Part shown: in pieces, positions 34,281 through 40,790 of the stretch
How positions within the stretch are numbered: position 1 is the first letter of the stretch
How the letters are laid out: the number at the start of each line of letters is the position of its first letter
Origin: Acidobacteriota bacterium
GTDB lineage: Bacteria > Acidobacteriota > Vicinamibacteria > Vicinamibacterales > UBA2999
Length of the DNA stretch: 45,950 nt
Assembly: GCA_021731165.1 (NCBI GenBank)
Contig: JAKFXY010000063.1
Coordinates: 1-45,950 of the forward strand
Direction of reading: 5' to 3'
The notes under the pieces: model-generated
What the model was told of the DNA's origin: nothing
Seen by the model: the letters and a program-made list of their open reading frames with translations, nothing else
Database searches by the model: none
Made by a program: the position numbers and the translations under genes

Positions 34281-34314
34281 GAGCGTCCCTCAGCGCGGAT
34301 CTGCCGCGATCCGC
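34274..34314 (+). terminator. Two overlapping hairpins after livF
   Basis: GCGCTGAG (34274-34281) pairs with CTCAGCGC (34289-34296), and GCGGATC (34295-34301) pairs with GATCCGC (34308-34314). The first stem includes the livF stop codon. There is no T-tract, so they may slow or end transcription only with help. They sit at the border between the catabolic cluster and the cassette array. Confidence 0.4.
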
Positions 34315-34544
34315 AGTTCGGTCCACCCTCTCGTTATCACGTTTACGGATCGGTTGTGCAGCGAGCGGTTGCGGACGCGGTTCGGCGTGCCGGGGTGACG
34401 AAGCGTGTGAGCTGTCATACCACATAACCACGCGCGGGCCGGGCCTCCTGCTCTGCTAGAATCGGCTGGCTCTGAGCCGTGTTGGGTCGTTCGAGCGCGT
34501 TTTCGAGACACAGCGGTTACGATCGTCCGAGATGTCTACAAGTA
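34315..34544. other. Gene-free lead to the cassette array
   Basis: No convincing gene is seen, in particular no integron integrase. An extended -10 sequence TGCTAGAAT (34454-34462) without a clear -35 box could be a promoter reading into the first cassette, as integron Pc promoters do. Confidence 0.3.
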
Positions 34545-34551
34545 GTTAGGC
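34545..34551 (+). other. First cassette boundary (GTTAGGC core)
   Basis: GTTAGGC matches the integron recombination core GTTRRRY exactly. The first cassette gene starts 17 bases later. The 100 bases upstream do not fold like an attC, so this may be an attI-like site or the right end of a site whose left part is lost. Confidence 0.5.
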
Positions 34552-34561
34552 CACGCAGCCG

Positions 34562-35215
34562 ATGAAGTCGCTGGAGATTGACTTCCTCACCGAATACGAT
34601 GACAAGTCGCTACTTGCGGAGCTTAGACGCATAGCGAAAGTCACGGGCTCGGCCACGCTCACAAAAGCCCAAATCAACCGAGTTGGGCGCATCAGCTACT
34701 CCGCGATCGCAAGACGCTTTGGTTCTCTCAGGCAGGCGTGTGAGCGGGCTGGCCTGAAAAGCCAGCGCTTCATGAAGGCCACCGATGAAGAACTACTAGC
34801 CCACATCGTGAATCTGTGGCAGCAAGTGCTAGAGAAAGAAGGGCGGACTCCTCAGCAACGCGACATGAAGGCGTATGGGTTTCCGGTGTCCTATGACACC
34901 ATAAATCGCCGGTTTGGCACTTGGCGAAAGGCGCTTGTTCGAGCGCGCGCATCGGTTACCGAGGACTCACTGATTGATGAACCATCCTCTGCCCCTGAGG
35001 CACCTCGCAAGCGCGTAGCTTTGTCCCTACGAAAGCGGTTCTTTGTCTTGAAACGCGATCACTTTGCCTGTGTGCGCTGTGGCGCCAGCGGAATGGGCGT
35101 CCGATTGGAAGTGCATCATCGCATGCCCTTTGCGCAAGGAGGGAGCGACAATCTGTCCAATCTTGAAACGCTTTGCTATGAGTGCAACCGCGGGCAACGT
35201 GACAGCGTGGTCTAA
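34562..35215 (+). CDS. HNH endonuclease with homing-associated repeats
   Basis: 217 residues. Two copies of the homing-endonuclease-associated repeat occupy about 20-65 ('ISYSAIARRFGSLRQACERAGL') and 80-130 ('SYDTINRRFGTWRKALVRA'). They are followed by an HNH domain with 'CVRCGASG', 'LEVHHRMPFAQGGSDN' and 'LCYECN', giving two CxxC zinc pairs and the catalytic His-His. The repeats probably bind DNA and the HNH part cuts it. The stop codon lies inside the left core of the following attC (GTCTAAC), a normal cassette arrangement. Base composition is lower in GC than the flanking operon, which fits acquired DNA. Confidence 0.85.
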   Translation: MKSLEIDFLTEYDDKSLLAELRRIAKVTGSATLTKAQINRVGRISYSAIARRFGSLRQACERAGLKSQRFMKATDEELLAHIVNLWQQVLEKEGRTPQQRDMKAYGFPVSYDTINRRFGTWRKALVRARASVTEDSLIDEPSSAPEAPRKRVALSLRKRFFVLKRDHFACVRCGASGMGVRLEVHHRMPFAQGGSDNLSNLETLCYECNRGQRDSVV

Positions 35216-35272
35216 CAGCCGGTTGCAGGCGACACGCATGAAGCCGCGCGCGCCTGAACCGGGACGTTGCGG
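35210..35272 (+). other. attC-like recombination site 1
   Basis: Left core GTCTAAC (35210-35216). The inner arms CGGTTGCAGGCG (35220-35231) and CGCCTGAACCG (35251-35261) pair perfectly except for one unpaired G at 35225, the extrahelical base typical of attC. The right core is GTTGCGG, which keeps GTT but departs from the consensus, so the site may be weak. Confidence 0.65.
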
Positions 35273-35327
35273 CTTGAGCGACAGGACGGGGCAGGAGTTG
35301 GTACACTCGGGTAGTCGAGAGTGCCCA

Positions 35328-35612
35328 GTGGAAGAAACAGTCAAGGCAAAGCGAGAGCAGATTCTTCGGCTCGCCCACCGGCATGGGGTCACGGCCGTGC
35401 GCGTGTTTGGGTCGATGGCCCGTGGAGATGCCGGACCTCGAAGTGACATTGACCTTCTGATCGATGTCGGGCCTGATCCGAGCGCCTGGTTTCCAGGCGG
35501 ATTCGTGGCGGAACTAGAAGAACTGCTAGGGCGCCGGGTTCAGGTCGTTACTGAACGTGGTCTCGATGACTTGTTGCGGGAGCGGGTGCTGACCGAGGCC
35601 GTGCCCCTGTGA
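35328..35612 (+). CDS. MNT-type nucleotidyltransferase antitoxin (MntA-like)
   Basis: 94 residues from a GTG at 35328; the frame is open further upstream but crosses the attC site. 'VRVFGSMARGDAGPRSDIDLLIDV' region (GSx10DxD) is the minimal nucleotidyltransferase active site with the catalytic Asp pair. The rest ('ELEELLGRRVQVVTERGL') fits MntA, which inactivates its HEPN partner by adding AMP groups to it (known for type VII toxin-antitoxin systems). It overlaps the HEPN gene by four bases (GTGA), the usual pairing. Confidence 0.88.
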   Translation: MEETVKAKREQILRLAHRHGVTAVRVFGSMARGDAGPRSDIDLLIDVGPDPSAWFPGGFVAELEELLGRRVQVVTERGLDDLLRERVLTEAVPL

Positions 35613-35953
35613 AGGACGATCGGGTCTATCTCAAACACATCCTGCGTTGTGTGTCGCGGATCGAGGAGTACGCGGTCAGCGGCCGGGACGCGTTCATGGC
35701 GTCGCACCTGATTCAGGACGGCGTGATTCGGAATCTCCAGACCCTTGCCGAATCGAGCCAGCGATTGAACGAAGGCTTGAAGGCGTCCCAACCCACTGTC
35801 GATTGGAAAGGGCTGGCTGGGTTCCGGAATGTCCTGGTCCATGACTACCTGGGCGTCGATCTCGAGCTCGTGTATCGAGCAGTGGAGCGCGACGTGCCCA
35901 AGTTGAAAGTGGCGTGCGAGGCGTTGCTCCGGAGCCTTGAGGATCAAGAGTGA
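35609..35953 (+). CDS. HEPN-domain toxin (HepT-like)
   Basis: 114 residues, normal for HepT (DUF86). The HEPN RNase motif Rx4-6H is present as 'FRNVLVHDYLGVD' (Arg-Asn-x3-His followed by Asp-Tyr, as in HepT with its AMPylated Tyr). 'YLKHILRCVSRIEEY' and 'VIRNLQTLAESSQRL' are family helices. HepT cleaves RNA unless modified by MntA. It is encoded directly after the antitoxin in the same cassette, with the attC starting 12 bases after its stop. Confidence 0.9.
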   Translation: MKDDRVYLKHILRCVSRIEEYAVSGRDAFMASHLIQDGVIRNLQTLAESSQRLNEGLKASQPTVDWKGLAGFRNVLVHDYLGVDLELVYRAVERDVPKLKVACEALLRSLEDQE

Positions 35954-35965
35954 AAGCGAGGAGCC

Positions 35966-36062
35966 GCATAACATCCGGCTGCACTTGTCGGCGGCCGCGG
36001 CATGAGCCCGGTATTTCGAGACTGTGGAGTGCGGCCGCCGCACGTGAGCCGGACCGTTAGCC
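35966..36062 (+). other. attC site 2
   Basis: Left core GCATAAC (35966-35972) and right core GTTAGCC (36056-36062). Arms CCGGCTGCAC (35975-35984) and GTGAGCCGG (36044-36052) pair with one unpaired G (35981). A further stem GGCGGCCGC (35990-35998) / GCGGCCGCC (36031-36039) extends the fold. This is the best-formed attC of the array. Confidence 0.8.
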
Positions 36063-36069
36063 GGACATT

Positions 36070-36714
36070 GTGATTCCGATCAATCCAGAATCAGAACCGC
36101 TGCGACATTGTCTTCGCGACCCCATTCCTGAGATCGCTGAGGCTGCACGGTATCTTGATGCCGCAGTCTCAGCCAACAACGCGGGCCGATTCGCGTCTGC
36201 GGAGGAACTCATTGCGGCCGCAAACATCTCCGCAATTCGACAATGGACAGAGTCACTGTGGGGCAAGAACAGTCCCTACGTAAAGGTCCGCTCTGTGGCT
36301 GCTCCACAAATTAACTCGATTGCTGCTGCGCGCAAGCGCCACCCAGACGCGTCGCTCCGCGCCCTCTTGCACGGTCGTGATGGCTACAATTGCCGCTTCT
36401 GTGATATTCCAGTCATTCGTGCGGAAATTCGCAGACGCATGAACAAACAGTACCCACAGAGTGCGGTCTGGGGAAAACACAACGCCGCCTGTCACGCGGC
36501 GTTCCAGGCCATGTGGGCGCAGTACGACCACGTTGTGCCGTTCACACTCGGCGGCGATACTCATATCGACAACTTGATCGTGACCTGCGCACCCTGCAAT
36601 TTCGGTCGAATGGAGCACTCGTTAGAGGCGGTCGGACTGGCTGATCCTCGGGCTCGTGCACCAGTTAAGACGTCGTGGGATGGTCTGGAACGCTTTCGTT
36701 CGAAGGCTGTTTGA
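36070..36714 (+). CDS. HNH-family endonuclease, cassette gene
   Basis: 214 residues from a GTG eight bases after the attC core. A Zn-binding HNH domain lies in the C-terminal half: 'NCRFCDIPV', 'QYDHVVPFTLGGDTHIDN' and 'VTCAPCNFGR' give two CxxC pairs and the Asp-His of the catalytic centre. The N-terminal 90 residues are helical without a known domain. Proteins of this shape are frequent cargo of chromosomal integrons; a role in defence against foreign DNA is a guess. Confidence 0.82.
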   Translation: MIPINPESEPLRHCLRDPIPEIAEAARYLDAAVSANNAGRFASAEELIAAANISAIRQWTESLWGKNSPYVKVRSVAAPQINSIAAARKRHPDASLRALLHGRDGYNCRFCDIPVIRAEIRRRMNKQYPQSAVWGKHNAACHAAFQAMWAQYDHVVPFTLGGDTHIDNLIVTCAPCNFGRMEHSLEAVGLADPRARAPVKTSWDGLERFRSKAV

Positions 36715-36738
36715 GTTCAAGTTTGCGCCACAACAAAG

Positions 36739-36861
36739 CTAGGCGTTATTGAAGCACTCGGCCGGCGTGCGATAGCCGAGACGTTTTCGCGGGCACGTGT
36801 TCAATCGGTGCGCCAGGATGTCGCACTGGGCCTGGGTCAAGCCGGCGAGCGGCGCGGCGAG
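36739..36861 (-). pseudogene. IS30-family transposase, C-terminal fragment
   Basis: The last about 40 codons of a minus-strand frame read 'LTQAQCDILAHRLNTCPRKR' then 'LGYRTPAECFNNA'. This is the end of IS30 transposases (LNxRPRKxLGxxTPxExF). Upstream of it the frame loses all similarity, so only a short tail remains. It lies where the left half of an attC would be expected. Confidence 0.75.
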
Positions 36862-36884
36862 TTCAGACGAGTTGAGGCAACTGG

Positions 36885-36920
36885 GAGTACCGCTCGCGGC
36901 TGAGCGGCATGTCGTTAGCC
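36885..36920 (+). other. attC site 3, right half only
   Basis: CCGCTCGCGGCTGAGCGG and the core GTTAGCC (36914-36920) are almost identical to the right half of the site at 37749-37843. No matching left half is found; the IS30 fragment occupies that place. Confidence 0.6.
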
Positions 36921-36952
36921 AGACGAAGGACGAATGCACTACATACGGATAG

Positions 36953-37183
36953 ATGCTGCACACTGACTTCCGCATTGGCCTGGAGTTCCACACGGCGGCA
37001 GGTCGCTGGCGCTGCACGGACATCGGTACTCGGGTGATTGTTGCCGTTCGGCTCGACGCTCCTGACGTCACGTGGTACAACGGCCCTCCCTACGCGGTTG
37101 CCGAGATCGTCCTTGACGAAAATGACCTGGAGGGTTGCTCGATCGATGCCCTCGCTGCTGCCGAGAGTTCACAGAATCCATGA
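36953..37183 (+). CDS. Small conserved cassette protein, unknown function
   Basis: 76 residues starting 33 bases after an attC core. 'LEFHTAAGRWRCTDIGTRVI', 'TWYNGPPYAVAEIVLDENDL' and 'EGCSID' belong to a short protein type I have seen repeatedly in cassettes and beside toxin-antitoxin genes ('GxxFxTxxGxWxCTDxGTRV'). No catalytic pattern, no signal and no membrane segment are visible. Ribosome-site support is weak, as is common in cassettes. Confidence 0.7.
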   Translation: MLHTDFRIGLEFHTAAGRWRCTDIGTRVIVAVRLDAPDVTWYNGPPYAVAEIVLDENDLEGCSIDALAAAESSQNP

Positions 37184-37185
37184 GC

Positions 37186-37235
37186 GTCCGAGCAGACATG
37201 TCGCCTTGGCGCGCAACCAACTATGTCTGTTAGAC
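37186..37235 (+). other. Short attC-like site 4
   Basis: The right core GTTAGAC (37229-37235) is preceded by ATGTCTG, which is complementary to CAGACAT at about 37192-37198. The left core is degenerate (GTCCGAG). With only about 50 bases it would be shorter than most attC sites. Confidence 0.5.
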
Positions 37236-37242
37236 AGCCACG

Positions 37243-37800
37243 ATGGTGATCCTCCGGCCAACACGGAAGCTGAATTCGTTGCTGCGAGGAAGTGCGACCG
37301 CCCGGCCGAGTTCTGACACAGCGCTTGGTGACTGGTACGTCAATCGAATTGTCGTGGATCGGCAGCCGCTTCTTTTGTTGGTGAGTTCTGCTTCGCTGCT
37401 TCCCATGTTGTTGCGGGCGCGAGACGTCCGTGGTCTACCGGATCGACTTGCGGACCTCGTCGGGGCCAGACTGAAACGTTGCGGTATCGACGCTCTCGCG
37501 ATTGACGCCGAGAAACGGGCCATGACACCGGTCGTGATCGGTCAGACAGTCGATCGGTCCGTGCTGGGCATCATGGTCGATTTCGCGAAATCGGTGCCGT
37601 ATCATCTCGAACCTGGGCGGTGGGATGAAACCACCCTGCGGTTTGTTGAGGAACGCCTGGCTGAGACACCGTGCCATGCCGGGCGCTCACCCGATCAAGT
37701 GGTATTCCCGGAAAGGAAGGCGCCGGAGCTGCTGCGTTCGAAGTGGCTGGCTAACACGCCGCTGCAGTCGACGAGCGGCGGCAAGATCAGGGTCATGTGA
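37243..37800 (+). CDS. DUF6933-like cassette protein
   Basis: 185 residues starting eight bases after an attC core. 'LRPTRKLNSLLR', 'TALGDWYVNRIVVDRQPLLL' and 'VSSASLLPMLLRAR' match the DUF6933 opening I know as 'IRCTxKLLKxL ... LGDWYANLL ... VNERTLLPVL'. 'DRSVLGIMVDFAKSVPYHLE' is also of that type. The function is unknown. The last about 17 codons are encoded by the left half of the following attC, and the stop lies within that site, so the natural end has probably shifted after recombination. Confidence 0.75.
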   Translation: MVILRPTRKLNSLLRGSATARPSSDTALGDWYVNRIVVDRQPLLLLVSSASLLPMLLRARDVRGLPDRLADLVGARLKRCGIDALAIDAEKRAMTPVVIGQTVDRSVLGIMVDFAKSVPYHLEPGRWDETTLRFVEERLAETPCHAGRSPDQVVFPERKAPELLRSKWLANTPLQSTSGGKIRVM

Positions 37801-37843
37801 GCATCGAGTTCGCCGCTCGCGGCTGAGCGGCAGGACGTTAGAC
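37749..37843 (+). other. attC site 5
   Basis: Left core GGCTAAC (37749-37755), right core GTTAGAC (37837-37843). Arms GCCGCTGCAG (37758-37767) and CTGAGCGGC (37823-37831) pair with a single unpaired G (37764). The site overlaps the end of the DUF6933-like gene. Confidence 0.78.
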
Positions 37844-37855
37844 TGCGGAAGGGAA

Positions 37856-38242
37856 CTACGGAAGCTTTTCGAGACGCTCTCGGACCCACAGTGTGAGTGC
37901 CGCGCGGTCAGTCACACCGGCGGCGACATCGAGCATCAATTGTTCCTGCTCATCGACGGCGGCTTGGAATTCGTAGCCGTTGAGTGAGAGGAACACTTCC
38001 ATCGCGGCGTGTCCAATTCGCTTATTGCCATCGACGAACGGGTGGTTAGCGACCAGCGCAAATCCTAGCGCCGCGGTCTTGTCGGCGAGCGTGGGGTGTA
38101 GGTCAGCGCCATCGAAAGTGGCTTTGGGCTGGGCAATTGCCGATTCGAGCAAGCCGATGTCTCGAATACCCTGCGCACCGCCCGTCTGGAGGAGGAGACG
38201 TCGGTGGAGTTCGACGACCTCACCCAATGTGAGGTAACGCAT
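37856..38242 (-). CDS. doc: Doc-family toxin (Fic fold)
   Basis: 128 residues, normal for Doc. The Fic motif is 'NHPFVDGNKRIGHAAMEVFL' (HxFxDGNKR), in which the usual second G/N positions are kept. 'YLTLGEVVELHRRLLLQTGG' is the Doc opening. Doc phosphorylates elongation factor Tu and stops translation (known for P1 Doc). Its ATG shares one base with the stop of the upstream antitoxin gene (TAATG). The pair is read against the direction of the cassette array, so it needs its own promoter. Confidence 0.93.
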   Translation of the reverse strand: MRYLTLGEVVELHRRLLLQTGGAQGIRDIGLLESAIAQPKATFDGADLHPTLADKTAALGFALVANHPFVDGNKRIGHAAMEVFLSLNGYEFQAAVDEQEQLMLDVAAGVTDRAALTLWVRERLEKLP

Positions 38243-38436
38243 TAAGCGAGGCGTCGATAGAGGTCAGCGTTCTTGCGGAGTACATGGTCAGCGGCGCGTT
38301 GGAAGTCTTCGTCGCGATCGGCCAGCAAATCCGTGACGGCGGCACGAGCTAGCTCGGACGGGGATATGCCAAGGCGTTCGGCTTCATGGCGGAGCTTTTC
38401 GGCCTGCGCCGGCGGAAGCTCAAAGGCTACGTTCAT
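38242..38436 (-). CDS. Antitoxin partner of Doc, ribbon-helix-helix-like
   Basis: 64 residues from the ATG at 38436; 12 further codons are open upstream but reach toward the attC. 'MNVAFELPPAQAEKLRHEAE' and 'RLGISPSELARAAVTDLL' form a strand plus two helices like a ribbon-helix-helix DNA-binding domain. The C-terminal tail 'DFQRAADHVLRKNADLYRRLA' is the toxin-binding segment, of the length seen in Doc antitoxins. Such antitoxins repress their own promoter. It is coupled to the toxin gene by a one-base overlap. Confidence 0.88.
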   Translation of the reverse strand: MNVAFELPPAQAEKLRHEAERLGISPSELARAAVTDLLADRDEDFQRAADHVLRKNADLYRRLA

Positions 38437-38463
38437 GGCCTCCAATCTACCCCTTGGCTCGCC

Positions 38464-38540
38464 GTCTAACAAGCGTTTGCAGCCCGACGGCGGCTGGTGT
38501 CATCATCCAGCCGCCGCGGCTCACCCGGACTTCGTTCGGC
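38464..38540 (+). other. attC-like site 6
   Basis: Left core GTCTAAC (38464-38470) followed by AAGCGTTTGCAGCC, the common attC left end. The inner stem GGCGGCTGG (38489-38497) / CCAGCCGCC (38507-38515) is perfect. The right core GTTCGGC (38534-38540) is degenerate. It ends the toxin-antitoxin cassette. Confidence 0.65.
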
Positions 38541-38607
38541 GTCATGGCCCGGCAATGAGGCAGGCTTCTAAAGCAGATCTCCATCAGTCCCAACTCGGAA
38601 GTTCACA

Positions 38608-39339
38608 GTGATCCTCAAGATGGTCATCTTCTACGCCCTCGCCTTCGTCTTCACCATCATCTTGGTGGGAATTCAGGAAGGTGCTTCAATCTCACCCGAG
38701 GCAGTCATCTTGGCTCAATGGGGCCCTGGCCTCGCGGCCCTTGCCATGCTTGTCATCTTCCGCGGAGATCATCATCGGTTCTCGATCGTCGACCGGAGCA
38801 TTCCTCTATCTCGGTACGCCGTCGCCGCCCTTGTCCCCCTTGGTGGCGCCCTTGCGGTCTATCTCATCAACACGCGGATCCTCGGCGCGATTCCCTTCGG
38901 AGACTCGACGCCCACCCCATGGCTCCTGCACCTATGGATGCCTCTCGGGGCCTTCGGCGAAGAGCTCGGGTGGCGCGGCTATCTCCACAAGAGTCTTGAC
39001 ATCCGCCACACCGGTTTGGTGTCTTCATTCATCGTCGGCATCATGTGGGCCCTCTGGCATGTGGGCCTCTACCAGAACGGTATTCTCTACATGGGATTCG
39101 TCCTGGTCTTGATCGTCTCATACAGCGTCGTAATCTACGCTCTGGTCCAGGCAATGTCCTTCAACGTCATTCTTGCCGCGGTCTTCCATCTGATGATCAA
39201 CATCACGAACCTGTTCTCCTACAGCATCATCAACGAGACCTCATTCATGGTCGTCAACGCCCTCGTGTGGGCTGCAATTGCGTTCACTGTTGTCCTGGCC
39301 AGGAAACCCCTGTTCGTTCTCGCCCGGCCTCGCACTTGA
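38608..39339 (+). CDS. CPBP-family intramembrane metalloprotease
   Basis: 243 residues from a GTG, with about seven membrane segments. The motif 1 'GEELGWRGYLHKSL' (EExxxR) and motif 2 'IMWALWHVGLY' (FxxxH-type), followed by 'AAVFHLMINITN' with the third His region, are those of CAAX/CPBP proteases. Relatives process prenylated proteins or act in bacteriocin self-immunity; which applies here is not visible. It is probably the last cassette, starting 68 bases after an attC-like site. Confidence 0.87.
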   Translation: MILKMVIFYALAFVFTIILVGIQEGASISPEAVILAQWGPGLAALAMLVIFRGDHHRFSIVDRSIPLSRYAVAALVPLGGALAVYLINTRILGAIPFGDSTPTPWLLHLWMPLGAFGEELGWRGYLHKSLDIRHTGLVSSFIVGIMWALWHVGLYQNGILYMGFVLVLIVSYSVVIYALVQAMSFNVILAAVFHLMINITNLFSYSIINETSFMVVNALVWAAIAFTVVLARKPLFVLARPRT

Positions 39340-39487
39340 CTCAGTCTTGGGGCCATCCACCTGACACAGTCCTGTGTGAGCCTGAGCAACCGGGAAGATA
39401 GGTAACACCGCTAACCGGGTACATGGGTAACAGGTCAAGCTCTCTTCTCATGGCGCAGGCGCGCCGCTCATTCGCAACACGTTATGC
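39340..39487. other. Possible mobile-element end remnants
   Basis: Two related 11-base words (TTGACTCAGTC near 39342 and CTGACACAGTC near 39370) and a pair of GGTAACA words 27 bases apart (about 39397 and 39426) look like the terminal repeats of IS481/IS3-type elements as I remember them. GTTATGC at 39481 could be a last, degenerate cassette core. No gene is seen on the plus strand. Confidence 0.25.
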
Positions 39488-39652
39488 CCCTACACGACGG
39501 AAGGTTCTTTCTTTCAAGTTCTCAAGGGCATCGAGGATCTCAGGCACCAGCGGTTCAAGCAATTCGAATCGGTTGCTCTCGGCCGCGAGAATGACGGTTG
39601 CACGAACCCTGCCCGGCAACCGAGGCGGTAGCGGCAGGGCGGGCTCGATCAC
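39482..39652 (-). CDS. Possible 56-residue protein downstream of the secreted protein gene
   Basis: A GTG at 39652 overlaps the TGA of the preceding minus-strand gene (GTGA) and opens a 56-codon frame ending 39482. The translation ('RVRATVILAAESNRFELLEP' and 'EILDALENLKERTFRR') is a plausible soluble helical protein, but the family is not recognised. It may be a real coupled gene, or a fragment of a longer one cut off by the cassette array next to it. Confidence 0.3.
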   Translation of the reverse strand: MIEPALPLPPRLPGRVRATVILAAESNRFELLEPLVPEILDALENLKERTFRRVGA

Positions 39653-40551
39653 CTCCGCGAATCGTCGTTCAGCGTCTCGTCGGTGTTCACTCCAAACTGA
39701 CGGAATCGGCCGTACGTGGCTCGACCTCTGACCTGCGTGGTGGCGAGGGTGTAGTCCTCGAGCATCTCCGAGGGCACATCGACCTTGAAGCGATCGTCGG
39801 TGCGGAACGACGTGGTGACACGGGCGGTGACGCTCGGATCCTGTATCACGAACTCGGTCTTGACGACGCGGCCGGTCGCTGCCTCGATCCAGAAGCGGCC
39901 GTACGCCGGCATGTCGCGATCGAAGGGCCCACGGACAAACGTCGGCCTCGCCTGCTCCCGGTACTCGACGATCCAGACATCGGCGCCCGCGGCCGGGTCG
40001 GCCTTGTCGAGCACGAACGCCAGGCGCTCCTGACGGTCGGCCTGCAGAAACGACAGCGCGAGGACGGGATCGTTGACGGTGCGCTGCAGGTTGCCGATGT
40101 TGTAGCGCTCGCTCTCGTCCGCGATGGCCCTCGCCTGCTCCACAGCCGTCGTCAACGGTCGGAGAAAGAGCTTCGTCAGCCGTTCCTGCCGGTCTCGAAC
40201 CTCGGCTCCATCGACAAGAAACGTGTCGCGGAAGGTAATCGTCTGATTCGACTCCGGCAAGAAGACGAGCAGAAAGTCCGACCTGAGGTCACGATGCGCC
40301 GCCACCGGCCTTGGAACGCCGGCACCTGGAAGCCCGCCGCGGCTGCTGACGATCGCGTTGTTGCGAAGCAGGGGTGTGACATCCTGCCGGTACCGCTCCT
40401 CGGCAACGACGTTCGAGAAACGGTCGAAGAACAGGGCGACATACCGCGACGCGCGCGAGGTTATCTCCTCGACCGCGGGTTGCTGTCCCGACACGGGAAC
40501 AGCGGCCGTCAATGCGGCCGTGAGCGCGAGGATGGCCGAACCGCCGCGCAT
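39649..40551 (-). CDS. Secreted protein of an acidobacterial family, unknown function
   Basis: 300 residues from the ATG at 40551, chosen because a signal peptide follows directly ('GGSAILALTAALTAAVPVSG'); the frame is open to 40668. 'VAEERYRQDVTPLL', 'RSDFLLVFLPESNQTITFRD', 'VDGAEVRDRQERLTKLFL', 'IADESERYNIGNLQRTVNDP' and 'PAYGRFWIEAATGRVVKTE' are hallmarks of a family of outer-surface or periplasmic proteins I know almost only from Acidobacteria. The fold resembles outer-membrane lipoprotein-sorting proteins (LolA/MucB-like sheet), but that is inference. It supports the taxonomic guess for the window. Confidence 0.8.
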   Translation of the reverse strand: MRGGSAILALTAALTAAVPVSGQQPAVEEITSRASRYVALFFDRFSNVVAEERYRQDVTPLLRNNAIVSSRGGLPGAGVPRPVAAHRDLRSDFLLVFLPESNQTITFRDTFLVDGAEVRDRQERLTKLFLRPLTTAVEQARAIADESERYNIGNLQRTVNDPVLALSFLQADRQERLAFVLDKADPAAGADVWIVEYREQARPTFVRGPFDRDMPAYGRFWIEAATGRVVKTEFVIQDPSVTARVTTSFRTDDRFKVDVPSEMLEDYTLATTQVRGRATYGRFRQFGVNTDETLNDDSRR

Positions 40552-40790
40552 GCCGGCACTATAGCCCATCGGTGGCGCGTCGCATGCCCTTTCGCCCTCC
40601 GGCTCGGCACCGCGGAGAAACGCCGGCTTCAGGCGCCACGGGGATGCTCGGCGTGGGTCCTTCCGCATGGGGTTGGGCTGGAGACGTTCACCTGCATCTG
40701 GTAAGGCTCGAAGTTGATCCCACGTCCCGTTTGACCGGCTCGGAAGTGCCGGAATAGACTGCGCCAGCGTTCATCCAAGGAGAGCGATCG

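Larger units (their letters stand above)
34545..39487 (+). mobile_element. Gene-cassette array without integrase (CALIN)
   Basis: About 4.9 kb of short, unrelated genes separated by attC-like recombination sites. GTTAGRY-type core sites ending a palindromic region occur at 34545, 36056, 36914, 37229 and 37837, with more degenerate ones at 35266 and 38534. Three sites (35210, 35966, 37749) keep the attC hallmark: left and right arms complementary except for one extra, unpaired G in the left arm. Genes start 8-60 bases after each core and stop inside or just before the next left arm. Cargo is toxin-antitoxin pairs, HNH nucleases and small unknown proteins, typical of chromosomal cassettes. The right border is uncertain (GTTATGC at 39481 is a guess). 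Confidence 0.75.

Noticed and set aside
34545-39487. A CRISPR array or tandem repeat as explanation for the recurring palindromes
   Set aside because: The palindromes differ in length and inner sequence, and are 200-900 bases apart with genes between, unlike CRISPR repeats.
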